Below, in pieces: positions 54,076-62,037 of a stretch of DNA of 64,000 nt. Location of the stretch: contig NZ_NIWU01000002.1 in the NCBI RefSeq assembly GCF_002236105.1, forward strand, positions 1,289,287 through 1,353,286, given 5' to 3'. The notes beneath the pieces were generated by a model. The model made no database searches and was not told where the DNA came from. It saw only the letters and a program-made list of their open reading frames with translations. This DNA comes from Pseudomonas umsongensis (GTDB taxonomy: Bacteria > Pseudomonadota > Gammaproteobacteria > Pseudomonadales > Pseudomonadaceae). Within the stretch, counting starts at the first letter, position 1, and every line of letters starts with the position of its first letter. The position numbers were made by a program, and so were the translations under genes.

Positions 54076-56358
54076 ATGTTCAGTAAATGGCTGGATCCCG
54101 CGCTGCTCCTGCTCAGCGCCATGACGCTGCTGGCGGGGGGTGTTGCACACCTTTGGCAAAGACCGGACTGGGCGTCGATGTGCTGGGCCGCAGGAAGCGT
54201 GGTGATGGCCTTGGTACTGTTGGTCGAGATCGTCAGGCGTCTGGCCCGGCGCGAGGCCGGTGTAGACATGATCGCGTTGCTGTCGATCACCGCCGCCCTG
54301 GCCTTTGCGCAGACACTGGTGGCAGCGGTGATTGCCTTGATGCTCGCCAGCGGACGTACCCTGGAGTTTTTTACCAGCCAACGCGCCGAACGTGAGCTTC
54401 GTGCCCTCATCGACCGGGCGCCACGTTTTGCCTGGTTGCAGGAGGCGGGCGGGTTGCGCGAGATCCCCGTAGAACAGATCCAGCCCAATCAAACATTGCT
54501 GGTGCGCCTGGGGGAGGTGGTACCGGTCGACGGGCGCCTGCTGAGCCCCACCGCCGAACTGGATGAATCGGCACTCAGCGGCGAATCGTTGCCCGTCACT
54601 CGTCGAGAAGGCGAGCAACTGCACAGTGGTGTTTCCAATGTCGGTGCACCCCTCCTGTTGAGCGCCACGCGAACGGCCGCACAGAGCACCTATGCCGGGA
54701 TCGTTCGGCTGGCCGAGGAGGCGCGACGTTCACGCGCGCCATTCGTGCGCTTGGCCGACCGTTATGCGTTGTTCTTCATCCCGTTGACCTTGCTGATTGC
54801 CGCAGCGGCCTGGCAACTGAGTGGCGATCCCTTGCGAGCGCTGGCGGTATTGGTGGTAGCCACGCCGTGCCCGTTGATACTGGCGGTACCGATTTCGATC
54901 ATGTCAGGCATTTCGAGGGCGGCGCGGCGCGGAATACTGATCAAGGACGGCGCGACCCTGGAGGCGTTGGCCGGTGTCAAACAGGTGTTTCTCGACAAGA
55001 CCGGAACACTGACCAGCGGCCATGCCCGTCTGCAATCAATCGAGGTCAATGGACTTGCCGACCCCTTGCGTTTGCTTGGCCTGGCCGCTTCGCTGGCGCA
55101 GGCCTCGACGCACCCCATCTGCCAGGCCATTGTCGACGCCGCGCGCCAGCGTCAATTGCCTCTGAGCATCCCCCGACAGGTGGATGAGAGTCCGGGCGCC
55201 GGCCTTTGCGGGGTGGTCGATGGCAGGCGGGTGCGTTTCGGCACGTTGTCTTTTGCTCATGCCGACGCACCTGCGTCCGACTGGGGCGCAGCCATGTTGC
55301 GCCATATGGATTACCTGGCGTGCAGTGGAAGCTTTATTGACGTGGATGGAGAACTTGCCGGCCTGCTGGTGTTTTCGGACAACGTGCGTCGAGAAACACC
55401 ACAAACCCTGCGCCGCCTGCGCGCCCGGGGCATAGAGAGGATCGTCATGCTCACTGGCGATCGCCTGGAAACCGCCGAAATGGTTGCGCTGTCCGCCGGG
55501 ATTGACGAGCTGCGAGCAGGGCTGATCCCGGAGGACAAAGTGCGAGCGGTGCAGGAAGGGTGTTTGCGCGCCAGTACCTTGATGGTCGGCGATGGCATCA
55601 ATGATGCCCCCGCGTTGGCGGCGGCCAACGTCGGCGTGGCCATGGGGGCCAGTGGTGCCACGGCTTCTGCACAAGCCGCGGGTGTGGTGCTGCTGGTAGA
55701 CCGTCTCGATCGTCTGGTGGAGGCATTGGACATTGCCCGCCAAACCCGTCACATCGCCCGCCAGGGTGTGCTGGTCGGCATGGGCATGTCGTTGCTGGCC
55801 ATGGTGGTGGCGGCCCTGGGTTATCTGCCGCCGCTTATCGGTGCCGTGGTGCAAGAGGGCATCGATGTGGCGATCATCATCAACGCCTTGCGTGCATTGG
55901 GGCCACTGCGCGGAGTGCGCCAACAAAAGTTGGCAGCGCAACAGATCGATCACCTGCAGGACGAGCACAAGGCATTGTCTTCAGTACTCAGCGACCTGCA
56001 TCAACTGGCCATTGATTTTGCCCGGCGTCCATTGGCACAAGCACAGTCGGATTTGCAGGCGCTGGTCAACAAGCTGCAAACAACCCTGGCACGCCATGAA
56101 CGTGAAGACGAAAACACACTGTATCCGCAACTGACGCAAAGCATGCCAGGCGAGGATCCCATGTCAGCCATGAGCCACGCACACCGGGAGATCTTTCGCC
56201 TGATCCATCTGCTGGCGCGCATGAGCCGTGACTTCTGTGCCGCCCCCGAAACGGCATCGGCAGATGAGATTCAGCACCAGTTGATTCGGCTGGATACGCT
56301 TGTGCGAATGCATTTTGATCAGGAAGAGGAGCTGTTTCGCTATCTGGATTGGCGCTGA
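54076..56358 (+). CDS. P1B-5-type metal ATPase with C-terminal hemerythrin domain
   Basis: 760 residues. No N-terminal heavy-metal-binding domain. The P-type core has SGES (168-171), the membrane metal motif TPCP (263-266), DKTGT with phospho-Asp D307, an STHPI locus (344-348) and GDGIND (505-510); the last core helices include QEGIDVAIIINALR. Residues ~615-760 form a four-helix hemerythrin-like domain with H626, H631, H674, H703, H746 and nearby Glu (MHFDQEEELF). TPCP plus hemerythrin defines P1B-5 pumps, such as rhizobial Nia, linked to Ni/Fe export. The ATG at 54076 has GAGGA ten bases upstream. The di-iron domain could make transport sensitive to oxygen or iron. Confidence 0.92.
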   Translation: MFSKWLDPALLLLSAMTLLAGGVAHLWQRPDWASMCWAAGSVVMALVLLVEIVRRLARREAGVDMIALLSITAALAFAQTLVAAVIALMLASGRTLEFFTSQRAERELRALIDRAPRFAWLQEAGGLREIPVEQIQPNQTLLVRLGEVVPVDGRLLSPTAELDESALSGESLPVTRREGEQLHSGVSNVGAPLLLSATRTAAQSTYAGIVRLAEEARRSRAPFVRLADRYALFFIPLTLLIAAAAWQLSGDPLRALAVLVVATPCPLILAVPISIMSGISRAARRGILIKDGATLEALAGVKQVFLDKTGTLTSGHARLQSIEVNGLADPLRLLGLAASLAQASTHPICQAIVDAARQRQLPLSIPRQVDESPGAGLCGVVDGRRVRFGTLSFAHADAPASDWGAAMLRHMDYLACSGSFIDVDGELAGLLVFSDNVRRETPQTLRRLRARGIERIVMLTGDRLETAEMVALSAGIDELRAGLIPEDKVRAVQEGCLRASTLMVGDGINDAPALAAANVGVAMGASGATASAQAAGVVLLVDRLDRLVEALDIARQTRHIARQGVLVGMGMSLLAMVVAALGYLPPLIGAVVQEGIDVAIIINALRALGPLRGVRQQKLAAQQIDHLQDEHKALSSVLSDLHQLAIDFARRPLAQAQSDLQALVNKLQTTLARHEREDENTLYPQLTQSMPGEDPMSAMSHAHREIFRLIHLLARMSRDFCAAPETASADEIQHQLIRLDTLVRMHFDQEEELFRYLDWR

Positions 56359-56359
56359 A

Positions 56360-56905
56360 TCAACGTCTGGGCAGGATGCGGATCAACGTGTTGTCACCCA
56401 CCCAGTAATGATGAATCAACCCGGTCGCCGCGTGCAGTCCGATCAACCAATAACCGGTGCTCCCAAGCAGTTCGTGCCAGTGCTTGAACTGCTTGGCCAA
56501 TGACGGATCAACTTCTATCGGCGAGGGCAGGAAAAAACCGAAATAGGGCATCGGTTTGCCTTCTGCCGATAGCAGCAGCCAAGCCAATAGGGGTGTGGCG
56601 ATCATCAGTATGTACAGCATCGAATGCATCAAGTGTGACATGCCGGTTTGCCAGGCGGGCAAAGCCGGTGCGATAGGCGGGCGCGGCGCAAGACGGCGTG
56701 CGAGCAGACGAACCCAGACGAGGGCGAAGATGCTCAGGCCGAACAATCCATGCAGCCCCAGAAAAAAGCTCCTCAAATGGCCACCGCGCGGCATCAACCC
56801 CTTGATTTCGATACAAGCGTATACACCGACAAACAACAGCAGCATTAGCCAGTGCAGGGTGATCGTCAGTTGTCCGTAGTGCTGTGGCGTTGAGTGGCGT
56901 GTCAT
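56360..56905 (-). CDS. Cytochrome b561 family protein
   Basis: 181 residues with four membrane helices. Heme-ligand His pairs are in LTITLHWLMLLL, LGLHGLFGL, SHLMHSMLY and LIGLHAATGLIHHYW. Such proteins pass electrons from quinol in the inner membrane. The ATG at 56905 (MTRHSTPQ) has GAGG six bases upstream. Its stop is one base from the stop of the convergent ATPase gene. It closes the island; no ANR-type box was found before it. Confidence 0.9.
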   Translation of the reverse strand: MTRHSTPQHYGQLTITLHWLMLLLFVGVYACIEIKGLMPRGGHLRSFFLGLHGLFGLSIFALVWVRLLARRLAPRPPIAPALPAWQTGMSHLMHSMLYILMIATPLLAWLLLSAEGKPMPYFGFFLPSPIEVDPSLAKQFKHWHELLGSTGYWLIGLHAATGLIHHYWVGDNTLIRILPRR

Positions 56906-57097
56906 GGTGGCCTCGACAGATGGATGCTTCGAAAGAGCCAGTACCCTGCCTGCCAAGCCTTAAGGCAATCTGAAGAAGCAATGGGTCGATCTGTTCAACA
57001 CAAAGGCGTTGCCTTTTTCCTCTATTGGCTGAAGCGTCGGATTAACCACTGCTGTGGCTTCGACGCCAGCTTCTGAATGAAGAGAGTGAGTACGAAA

Positions 57098-57318
57098 ATG
57101 CGTCGCGGTGTCATTTTCATAATCTTTGGCAGTCAGTTTTTTTCTTACCGACTGCTGACGGTGCGATCTTTTTCGCCTGGGGCAAATACTTCAATTGCCA
57201 GCGGATGAACTACGCTCCAAAAACAACACTGCAGATCGAAGAAACAGTGTGCAAGGTCGATACGACCCGAATGCTGATGGATACCCACTGTCCATTCTGC
57301 GGGATCCGGCATCCCTGA
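57098..57318 (+). pseudogene. Small exported Cys-rich protein gene, frameshifted at a T7 run
   Basis: From the ATG at 57098 (or 57077 in frame) a hydrophobic leader reads MRRGVIFIIFGSQFF up to a run of seven T (57137-57143). The frame then goes off, while the other frame continues with FLPTADGAIFFAWGKYFNCQ, RMNYAPKTTLQIEETVCKVD, TTRMLMDTHCPFCGIRHP and a stop at 57318. One extra T would join the two into a ~73-residue protein with a signal peptide and a CPFC pair. This could be decay, slippage-based switching or a sequence error. I know no family for it. The rest of the 437-base gap (56906-57342) is empty apart from the PLD promoter region. Confidence 0.5.
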
Positions 57319-57342
57319 TCGCCAGCACCCGGTGTACGTTCC

Positions 57343-58917
57343 GTGAGAATCAAACAGCCGCTGCCAGCTCTCCTGTTACTCGCCTTGCTATCGGGTGGCT
57401 GCACGACACTCAATGTCCCTCACGAACCCAGTCAGGCGTTGCCTGCGAGGGATTCGGCATTCGGTCGTTCTATTCAGACCCAGGTAGCCCCCCATCAGGG
57501 CCAATCGGGCTTTCGCTTGCTATCCGATAGTGCAGAGGCTTTCACAGCACGCGCCGAGCTGATCCGTAACGCCCAAAGCAGCCTCGACTTGCAGTATTAC
57601 ATCGTCCACGACGGTATCACTACGCGGATACTGGTGAGCGAGCTGCTCGACGCCGCCGACCGGGGAGTCCGCGTGCGGATTTTGCTCGATGACACGACCA
57701 GCGATGACTTGGAACGAATCATTGCGACGCTGGCTGCCCACCCGCAGATTCAGGTCCGCGTGTTCAATCCACTGCATTTGGGCCGCAGCACTGTCGTGAC
57801 GCGAACAATGGGCCGGCTGTTGAACCTGTCGCAGCAACACCGGCGCATGCACAATAAATTGTGGGTGGTGGACAACAGCGTGGCAATCGTCGGAGGGCGC
57901 AATTTGGGGGATGAGTATTTCGATGCCGAGCCCAACAAGAATTTCACCGACATCGACATGCTCAGTGTCGGCCCGGTTGCAGAACAGTTGGGTCATAGTT
58001 TTGACCAGTACTGGAACAGTGCCCTGAGCAAGCCGATCGAGCAGTTTCTCTCGACCCGGCCAACGACCAGGGACCTGAAAAATACCCGGACCCGACTGGA
58101 CGAATCCCTCGAGGAAACGCGTAAACAGAATCCTGCTCTGTACCAGCAGTTGATGACCTACACCACTCACCCGCGCCTGCCTGTCTGGCGCCGCGAGCTG
58201 ATCTGGGCCTGGAACCAGGCGATGTGGGATGCACCGAGTAAGGTTTTGTCGAAGGGCGAACCAGCCCCGCACTTGCTGTTGACCACCCAGTTGGCACCTG
58301 AGCTTAACGGGGTCACCAAGGAGCTGATATTGGTTTCTGCCTACATGGTGCCCGGCCAACCGGGGTTGGTGTACTTGACCCGTCGTGCCGACGCTGGCGT
58401 GTCGATCAGCTTGCTGACTAATTCACTGGAAGCCACCGATGTGCCTGCCGCGCACGGTGGCTATGCCCCTTATCGCAAAACCTTGCTCAAGCATGGTGTG
58501 CAGTTGTTCGAATTACGCCGCCAGTCCGGCGACAATGGAGACAGCGACAACGGACCACACCTTTTTCACAACGGATCCTCCAATAGTTCCGATTCCAGCC
58601 TGCACAGCAAAGCGATGATTTTCGACCAGCAGAAAGCTTTCATTGGTTCGTACAACTTCGATTCGCGCTCATTATTGTGGAACACCGAAGTCGGGGTGTT
58701 GGTGGATAACCCGCAACTCGCCGGACGGGTGCGCGAACTGGCCCTGGAAGGCATGGCACCCCCTCTCAGTTATCATGTCCTGCTGGAAAATACACAGCTG
58801 GTCTGGGTCACCGAGGATGACGGCAAACAACATACGTTGACCACTGAGCCGGGGGGGTGGTGGCGACGCTTCAGTTCGTGGCTCAGCAGCAATATCGGGC
58901 TGGAGAAAATGTTATAG
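57343..58917 (+). CDS. Phospholipase D-family lipoprotein (ClsC/YmdC-like)
   Basis: 524 residues. A lipoprotein-type signal ends LLSGGC (C20). Two HKD half-sites are present: MHNKLWVVDNSVAIVGGRN (middle) and LHSKAMIFDQQKAFIGSYN (near 420-440), the layout of PLDc enzymes that make or remodel cardiolipin. The start is GTG at 57343; the ribosome site is weak, but it is the only start giving an intact signal peptide. It is followed by the DUF5329 gene after 55 bases. Confidence 0.88.
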   Translation: MRIKQPLPALLLLALLSGGCTTLNVPHEPSQALPARDSAFGRSIQTQVAPHQGQSGFRLLSDSAEAFTARAELIRNAQSSLDLQYYIVHDGITTRILVSELLDAADRGVRVRILLDDTTSDDLERIIATLAAHPQIQVRVFNPLHLGRSTVVTRTMGRLLNLSQQHRRMHNKLWVVDNSVAIVGGRNLGDEYFDAEPNKNFTDIDMLSVGPVAEQLGHSFDQYWNSALSKPIEQFLSTRPTTRDLKNTRTRLDESLEETRKQNPALYQQLMTYTTHPRLPVWRRELIWAWNQAMWDAPSKVLSKGEPAPHLLLTTQLAPELNGVTKELILVSAYMVPGQPGLVYLTRRADAGVSISLLTNSLEATDVPAAHGGYAPYRKTLLKHGVQLFELRRQSGDNGDSDNGPHLFHNGSSNSSDSSLHSKAMIFDQQKAFIGSYNFDSRSLLWNTEVGVLVDNPQLAGRVRELALEGMAPPLSYHVLLENTQLVWVTEDDGKQHTLTTEPGGWWRRFSSWLSSNIGLEKML

Positions 58918-58972
58918 CGAGAAAATACTGGAGGTCACTCCCTTCATTTTACTTTCGTGACCAGGATGAATC

Positions 58973-59371
58973 ATGCGGATGTGGGTAGGTGGCACGGCGC
59001 GGCTTATCAGCCAATTGATGATGGCTGCGGGTATCAGCCTCGTCGCAATCGTCACGGGTGTGCAGGCTCAAGTCACACCTCAAACCACTCGAGAGATAAA
59101 GGCCTTGCTGGATTTTGTCGAACGCAGTGAGTGTCAGTTTGTGCGCAATGGAAGCGAATACCCAGGTCCCCGCGCTCGGGCGCACCTGGAGAAGAAGCTG
59201 GATTACCTCGAAGGCAAGAACATGTTGAACAGTGCAGAAGACTTCATTGATCTTGCAGCCACTAAAAGCAGTATAAGTGGACGCAATTATGAGGTTCGAT
59301 GTTCGCAAGGTGTAGAACCGGCAAGCATCTGGTTGAAGCGGGAACTACAGAGGCAACGGCAACTTCATTGA
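58973..59371 (+). CDS. Exported DUF5329 protein
   Basis: 132 residues. A signal peptide runs to about residue 32 (GISLVAIVTGVQAQ). The body fits DUF5329: EIKALLDFVERSECQFVRNG, RARAHLEKKLDYLEGK, AEDFIDLAATKSSISGRNYE and VRCSQG. AGGA lies six bases before the ATG. Probably periplasmic; function unknown. It may be co-transcribed with the PLD lipoprotein gene. Confidence 0.8.
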   Translation: MRMWVGGTARLISQLMMAAGISLVAIVTGVQAQVTPQTTREIKALLDFVERSECQFVRNGSEYPGPRARAHLEKKLDYLEGKNMLNSAEDFIDLAATKSSISGRNYEVRCSQGVEPASIWLKRELQRQRQLH

Positions 59372-59663
59372 GTCGCAAAGGAATGCACAGGATCGCAGGA
59401 TGGTAAGCAGGACGGCCGTCTGTCGCTTGGTGCGCGTTGGCGCCAGCGGCCTCGCCTTGGCCGAGAAAGTGCCGCACGTCGAGAAAGCGAAGTCAGCCAG
59501 ACGGCGGTCATCTGATACGGTTTTTTATGTTGGATCTGAGTCTTTTTTTAGCGAGTCGCTGCTCTATAGAGTGCGCGTCCGACGCACTAGTGGACAGTGA
59601 TCGGCCGCCCACTATTTCAGGCTCTCTGAAGACGGACGACCTCGAGAGTCTTCAGGAACAATC

Positions 59664-61883
59664 GTGAATACTCGTCCTAGCTCTCACAGCAAGACACTTG
59701 CCGAGTCGCAACGTGACATTCTCGGCATGATCGCGACCGACCATCATCTGGGCGACATCCTCTGCGCCATTTGCCAGATGCTCGACGCACAGGCCCCCGA
59801 AACCTTCTGCTCTATCCTGCTCACTGATGCCGCGGGCACACACTTGCTGAGCGGCGCGGCGCCCGGCCTGCCGGTCGAGTACAGCGAGGCGATTCATGGA
59901 ATGGCCATTGGTCCCCGGGAAGGCACCTGCGGCACCGCAGCGTTCCGGCGCGAGTTGGTGGTCACCGAAGACATCGCCCGGGACCCAAACTGGGAGCGTT
60001 TCCGCAGCCTGGCGTTGGGGCATAACCTGCGTTCCTGCTGGTCGGTGCCTTTGCTCTCCCATCAGGGCAACGTGTTGGGTACATTTGCCCTGTACCAGAA
60101 CCGCGTCAATGCGCCGGACGAGGCGCAGATTCAACGACTGGCCTTTGCAGCCCAATTGGCAGTCGTTGCGATCCGCCATGAGCGTGACGGCCAGCGCCTG
60201 GAGGCCAGCGAACAACGTTTTCGCTCATTGTTCACCTACAACCCCAACCCGGTGTTCGCCCTCGATCTGGCCGGCAACATCCAGAGTGTGAATCCAGCAG
60301 GGCTGAAGCTCAAACCGCAGACCGCAACCGATTTCATTGGCCATCACTTTTCCCATCTGGTGCTCGAAGAAGACCTGCAACGGGTCTCCCAGCATTTTTC
60401 CGCAGCCCGCGCCGGAGAACCTCAACGTTTCGAGGCACGGGTATTCGACGAGAGTGAAAAACTGCTGACCCTGGACATCTCTAACCTGCCGATCATGGTC
60501 AACGGCGAGATCGTCGGGGTGTTTGGCATAGCCCGGGACATCAGCGAGCAGAAGCATTACGAGCGCCAACTGAGCTTCAACGCCAGCCATGACCGGCTGA
60601 CCGGTTTGCTTAATCGTGTTTCGCTTGAAGACCGGCTGATTCTGGATTGTCACATCAGTCGTCGGCGCAAGCGTCGTCTGGCGGTAATGTGCATCGATCT
60701 GGATGGATTCAAATCCATCAACGATTCGATCGGGCACTACTTCGGCGATCAGGTGCTGATCGAGGTGGTGCAGCGCATGACCCAGCAGGTTCGTCCCGGC
60801 GATACCATCGTGCGCATGGGCGGTGATGAATTTATCGTGCTGCTGCCGGACCTGCTTCGTGATGAGGACGTTGTACCGGTGGCCGAGCGCTTGATGGCCT
60901 GCATTGCCAGACCCTACTGCATCCAGGGTATTGACCTGCATGTGAGTGCAAGTGTCGGCATCACCCTGAGCGATGGCTACATCGAGCAGCCGATGCAGCT
61001 GATCCAGCAGGCTGACATGGCCATGTACAAGGCCAAGCAGCACGGGCGCAACAACTTTCAGTGGTACACCAGCGATCTGAATCAGCGCGTTTGTGAGCAT
61101 GCGAGCCTGCGCAATGACCTGCAAAAGGCTATCGAAACCCAGTCGTTCAAGCTGCATTATCAACCGCAGATAGACGCGCGCACGGGACGGGTGGTCGGGA
61201 TCGAAGCGTTACTGCGCTGGGAGCATCCGGAAAAAGGATTTATCTCACCCGCGGTTTTTGTGCCGGTGGCAGAGGACAGTGGTCAGATCATCCCGCTGAG
61301 CCTTTGGGTGCTCGATACGGCCTGCGCGCAGCTGCGCCAGCTAAGCGAGCAGGGCATCACGGGCATCTCGATGGCGGTGAATATTTCGCCGATGCATTTT
61401 CAGCGTGGCCATTTTGTCCAGTGTGTCCAAGCCACCTTGGAGAAACATGGCCTGCGTGGTGAGCAGCTGGAGCTGGAGATCACCGAGTCACTTCTGTTGC
61501 ATAACGCTGAACAGGCGATCGAGACGTTGCATCGGCTGAGGGCGTTGGGGGTGCGCCTTGCGCTGGATGATTTCGGCACCGGTTTTTCCAGCCTCAGCTA
61601 CCTCAAGCGTTTGCCCATCGACAAGATCAAGATTGACCGCTCGTTCATTCAGGAAATCAGCACTGATCGTCATGATGCCGCCATCACTCAGGGCATCATC
61701 TCCATGGCACACCACCTGAGCCTGACGGTGGTCGCCGAAGGGGTGGAAACGGCGTCCCAGGTGGATTTCCTGACGGGCAGTCACTGCGATGTCTTCCAGG
61801 GGTATTACTTTGCCAAACCGATGCCCTATGCAGAAATCGAAGCGTTCCTGCGTCATCCCGCTTGCCTATCCCTGACCGGCTAG
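59664..61883 (+). CDS. Cyclic-di-GMP protein with GAF, PAS, GGDEF and EAL domains
   Basis: 739 residues. GAF (~25-170, GPREGTCGTAAFRRELVVTE), PAS (~185-300, FRSLFTYNPNPVFALDLAGN), GGDEF (~305-470) with an intact MGGDEF, and EAL (~485-735) with EALLRW, ELEITESLL and ALDDFGTGFSSLSYLKRL. Both catalytic signatures are kept, so it could both make and break c-di-GMP, with GAF/PAS deciding. No membrane helix. The start is GTG at 59664 with AGGA seven bases upstream. It is followed by a molybdenum hydroxylase gene read in the same direction. Confidence 0.94.
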   Translation: MNTRPSSHSKTLAESQRDILGMIATDHHLGDILCAICQMLDAQAPETFCSILLTDAAGTHLLSGAAPGLPVEYSEAIHGMAIGPREGTCGTAAFRRELVVTEDIARDPNWERFRSLALGHNLRSCWSVPLLSHQGNVLGTFALYQNRVNAPDEAQIQRLAFAAQLAVVAIRHERDGQRLEASEQRFRSLFTYNPNPVFALDLAGNIQSVNPAGLKLKPQTATDFIGHHFSHLVLEEDLQRVSQHFSAARAGEPQRFEARVFDESEKLLTLDISNLPIMVNGEIVGVFGIARDISEQKHYERQLSFNASHDRLTGLLNRVSLEDRLILDCHISRRRKRRLAVMCIDLDGFKSINDSIGHYFGDQVLIEVVQRMTQQVRPGDTIVRMGGDEFIVLLPDLLRDEDVVPVAERLMACIARPYCIQGIDLHVSASVGITLSDGYIEQPMQLIQQADMAMYKAKQHGRNNFQWYTSDLNQRVCEHASLRNDLQKAIETQSFKLHYQPQIDARTGRVVGIEALLRWEHPEKGFISPAVFVPVAEDSGQIIPLSLWVLDTACAQLRQLSEQGITGISMAVNISPMHFQRGHFVQCVQATLEKHGLRGEQLELEITESLLLHNAEQAIETLHRLRALGVRLALDDFGTGFSSLSYLKRLPIDKIKIDRSFIQEISTDRHDAAITQGIISMAHHLSLTVVAEGVETASQVDFLTGSHCDVFQGYYFAKPMPYAEIEAFLRHPACLSLTG

Positions 61884-62037
61884 CCTGGCCGGTCCCCATC
61901 CTGAAAATCAGACGCTAAGGCAAATTTTCAGACCCTGGCGCAGAACTCCATCTCCCCAGGCAAGGCGCTCCCTGCGCCTTTCTCACACACTCGGCTCTAA
62001 CGCTATCGCGCTGCAAAACAACAAGAGCCGCGAAAAA

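Noticed and set aside
56986..56999. TCGATCTGTTCAAC as an ANR box before cytochrome b561
   Set aside because: The half-sites are wrongly spaced and have several mismatches.
59400..59667. Two overlapping short frames before the GGDEF/EAL gene
   Set aside because: Neither has a ribosome site or protein-like composition; the 292-base gap seems non-coding.
61874..61894. Seven-base hairpin over the stop of the GGDEF/EAL gene as a terminator
   Set aside because: The stop codon lies in the loop and no T-run follows.
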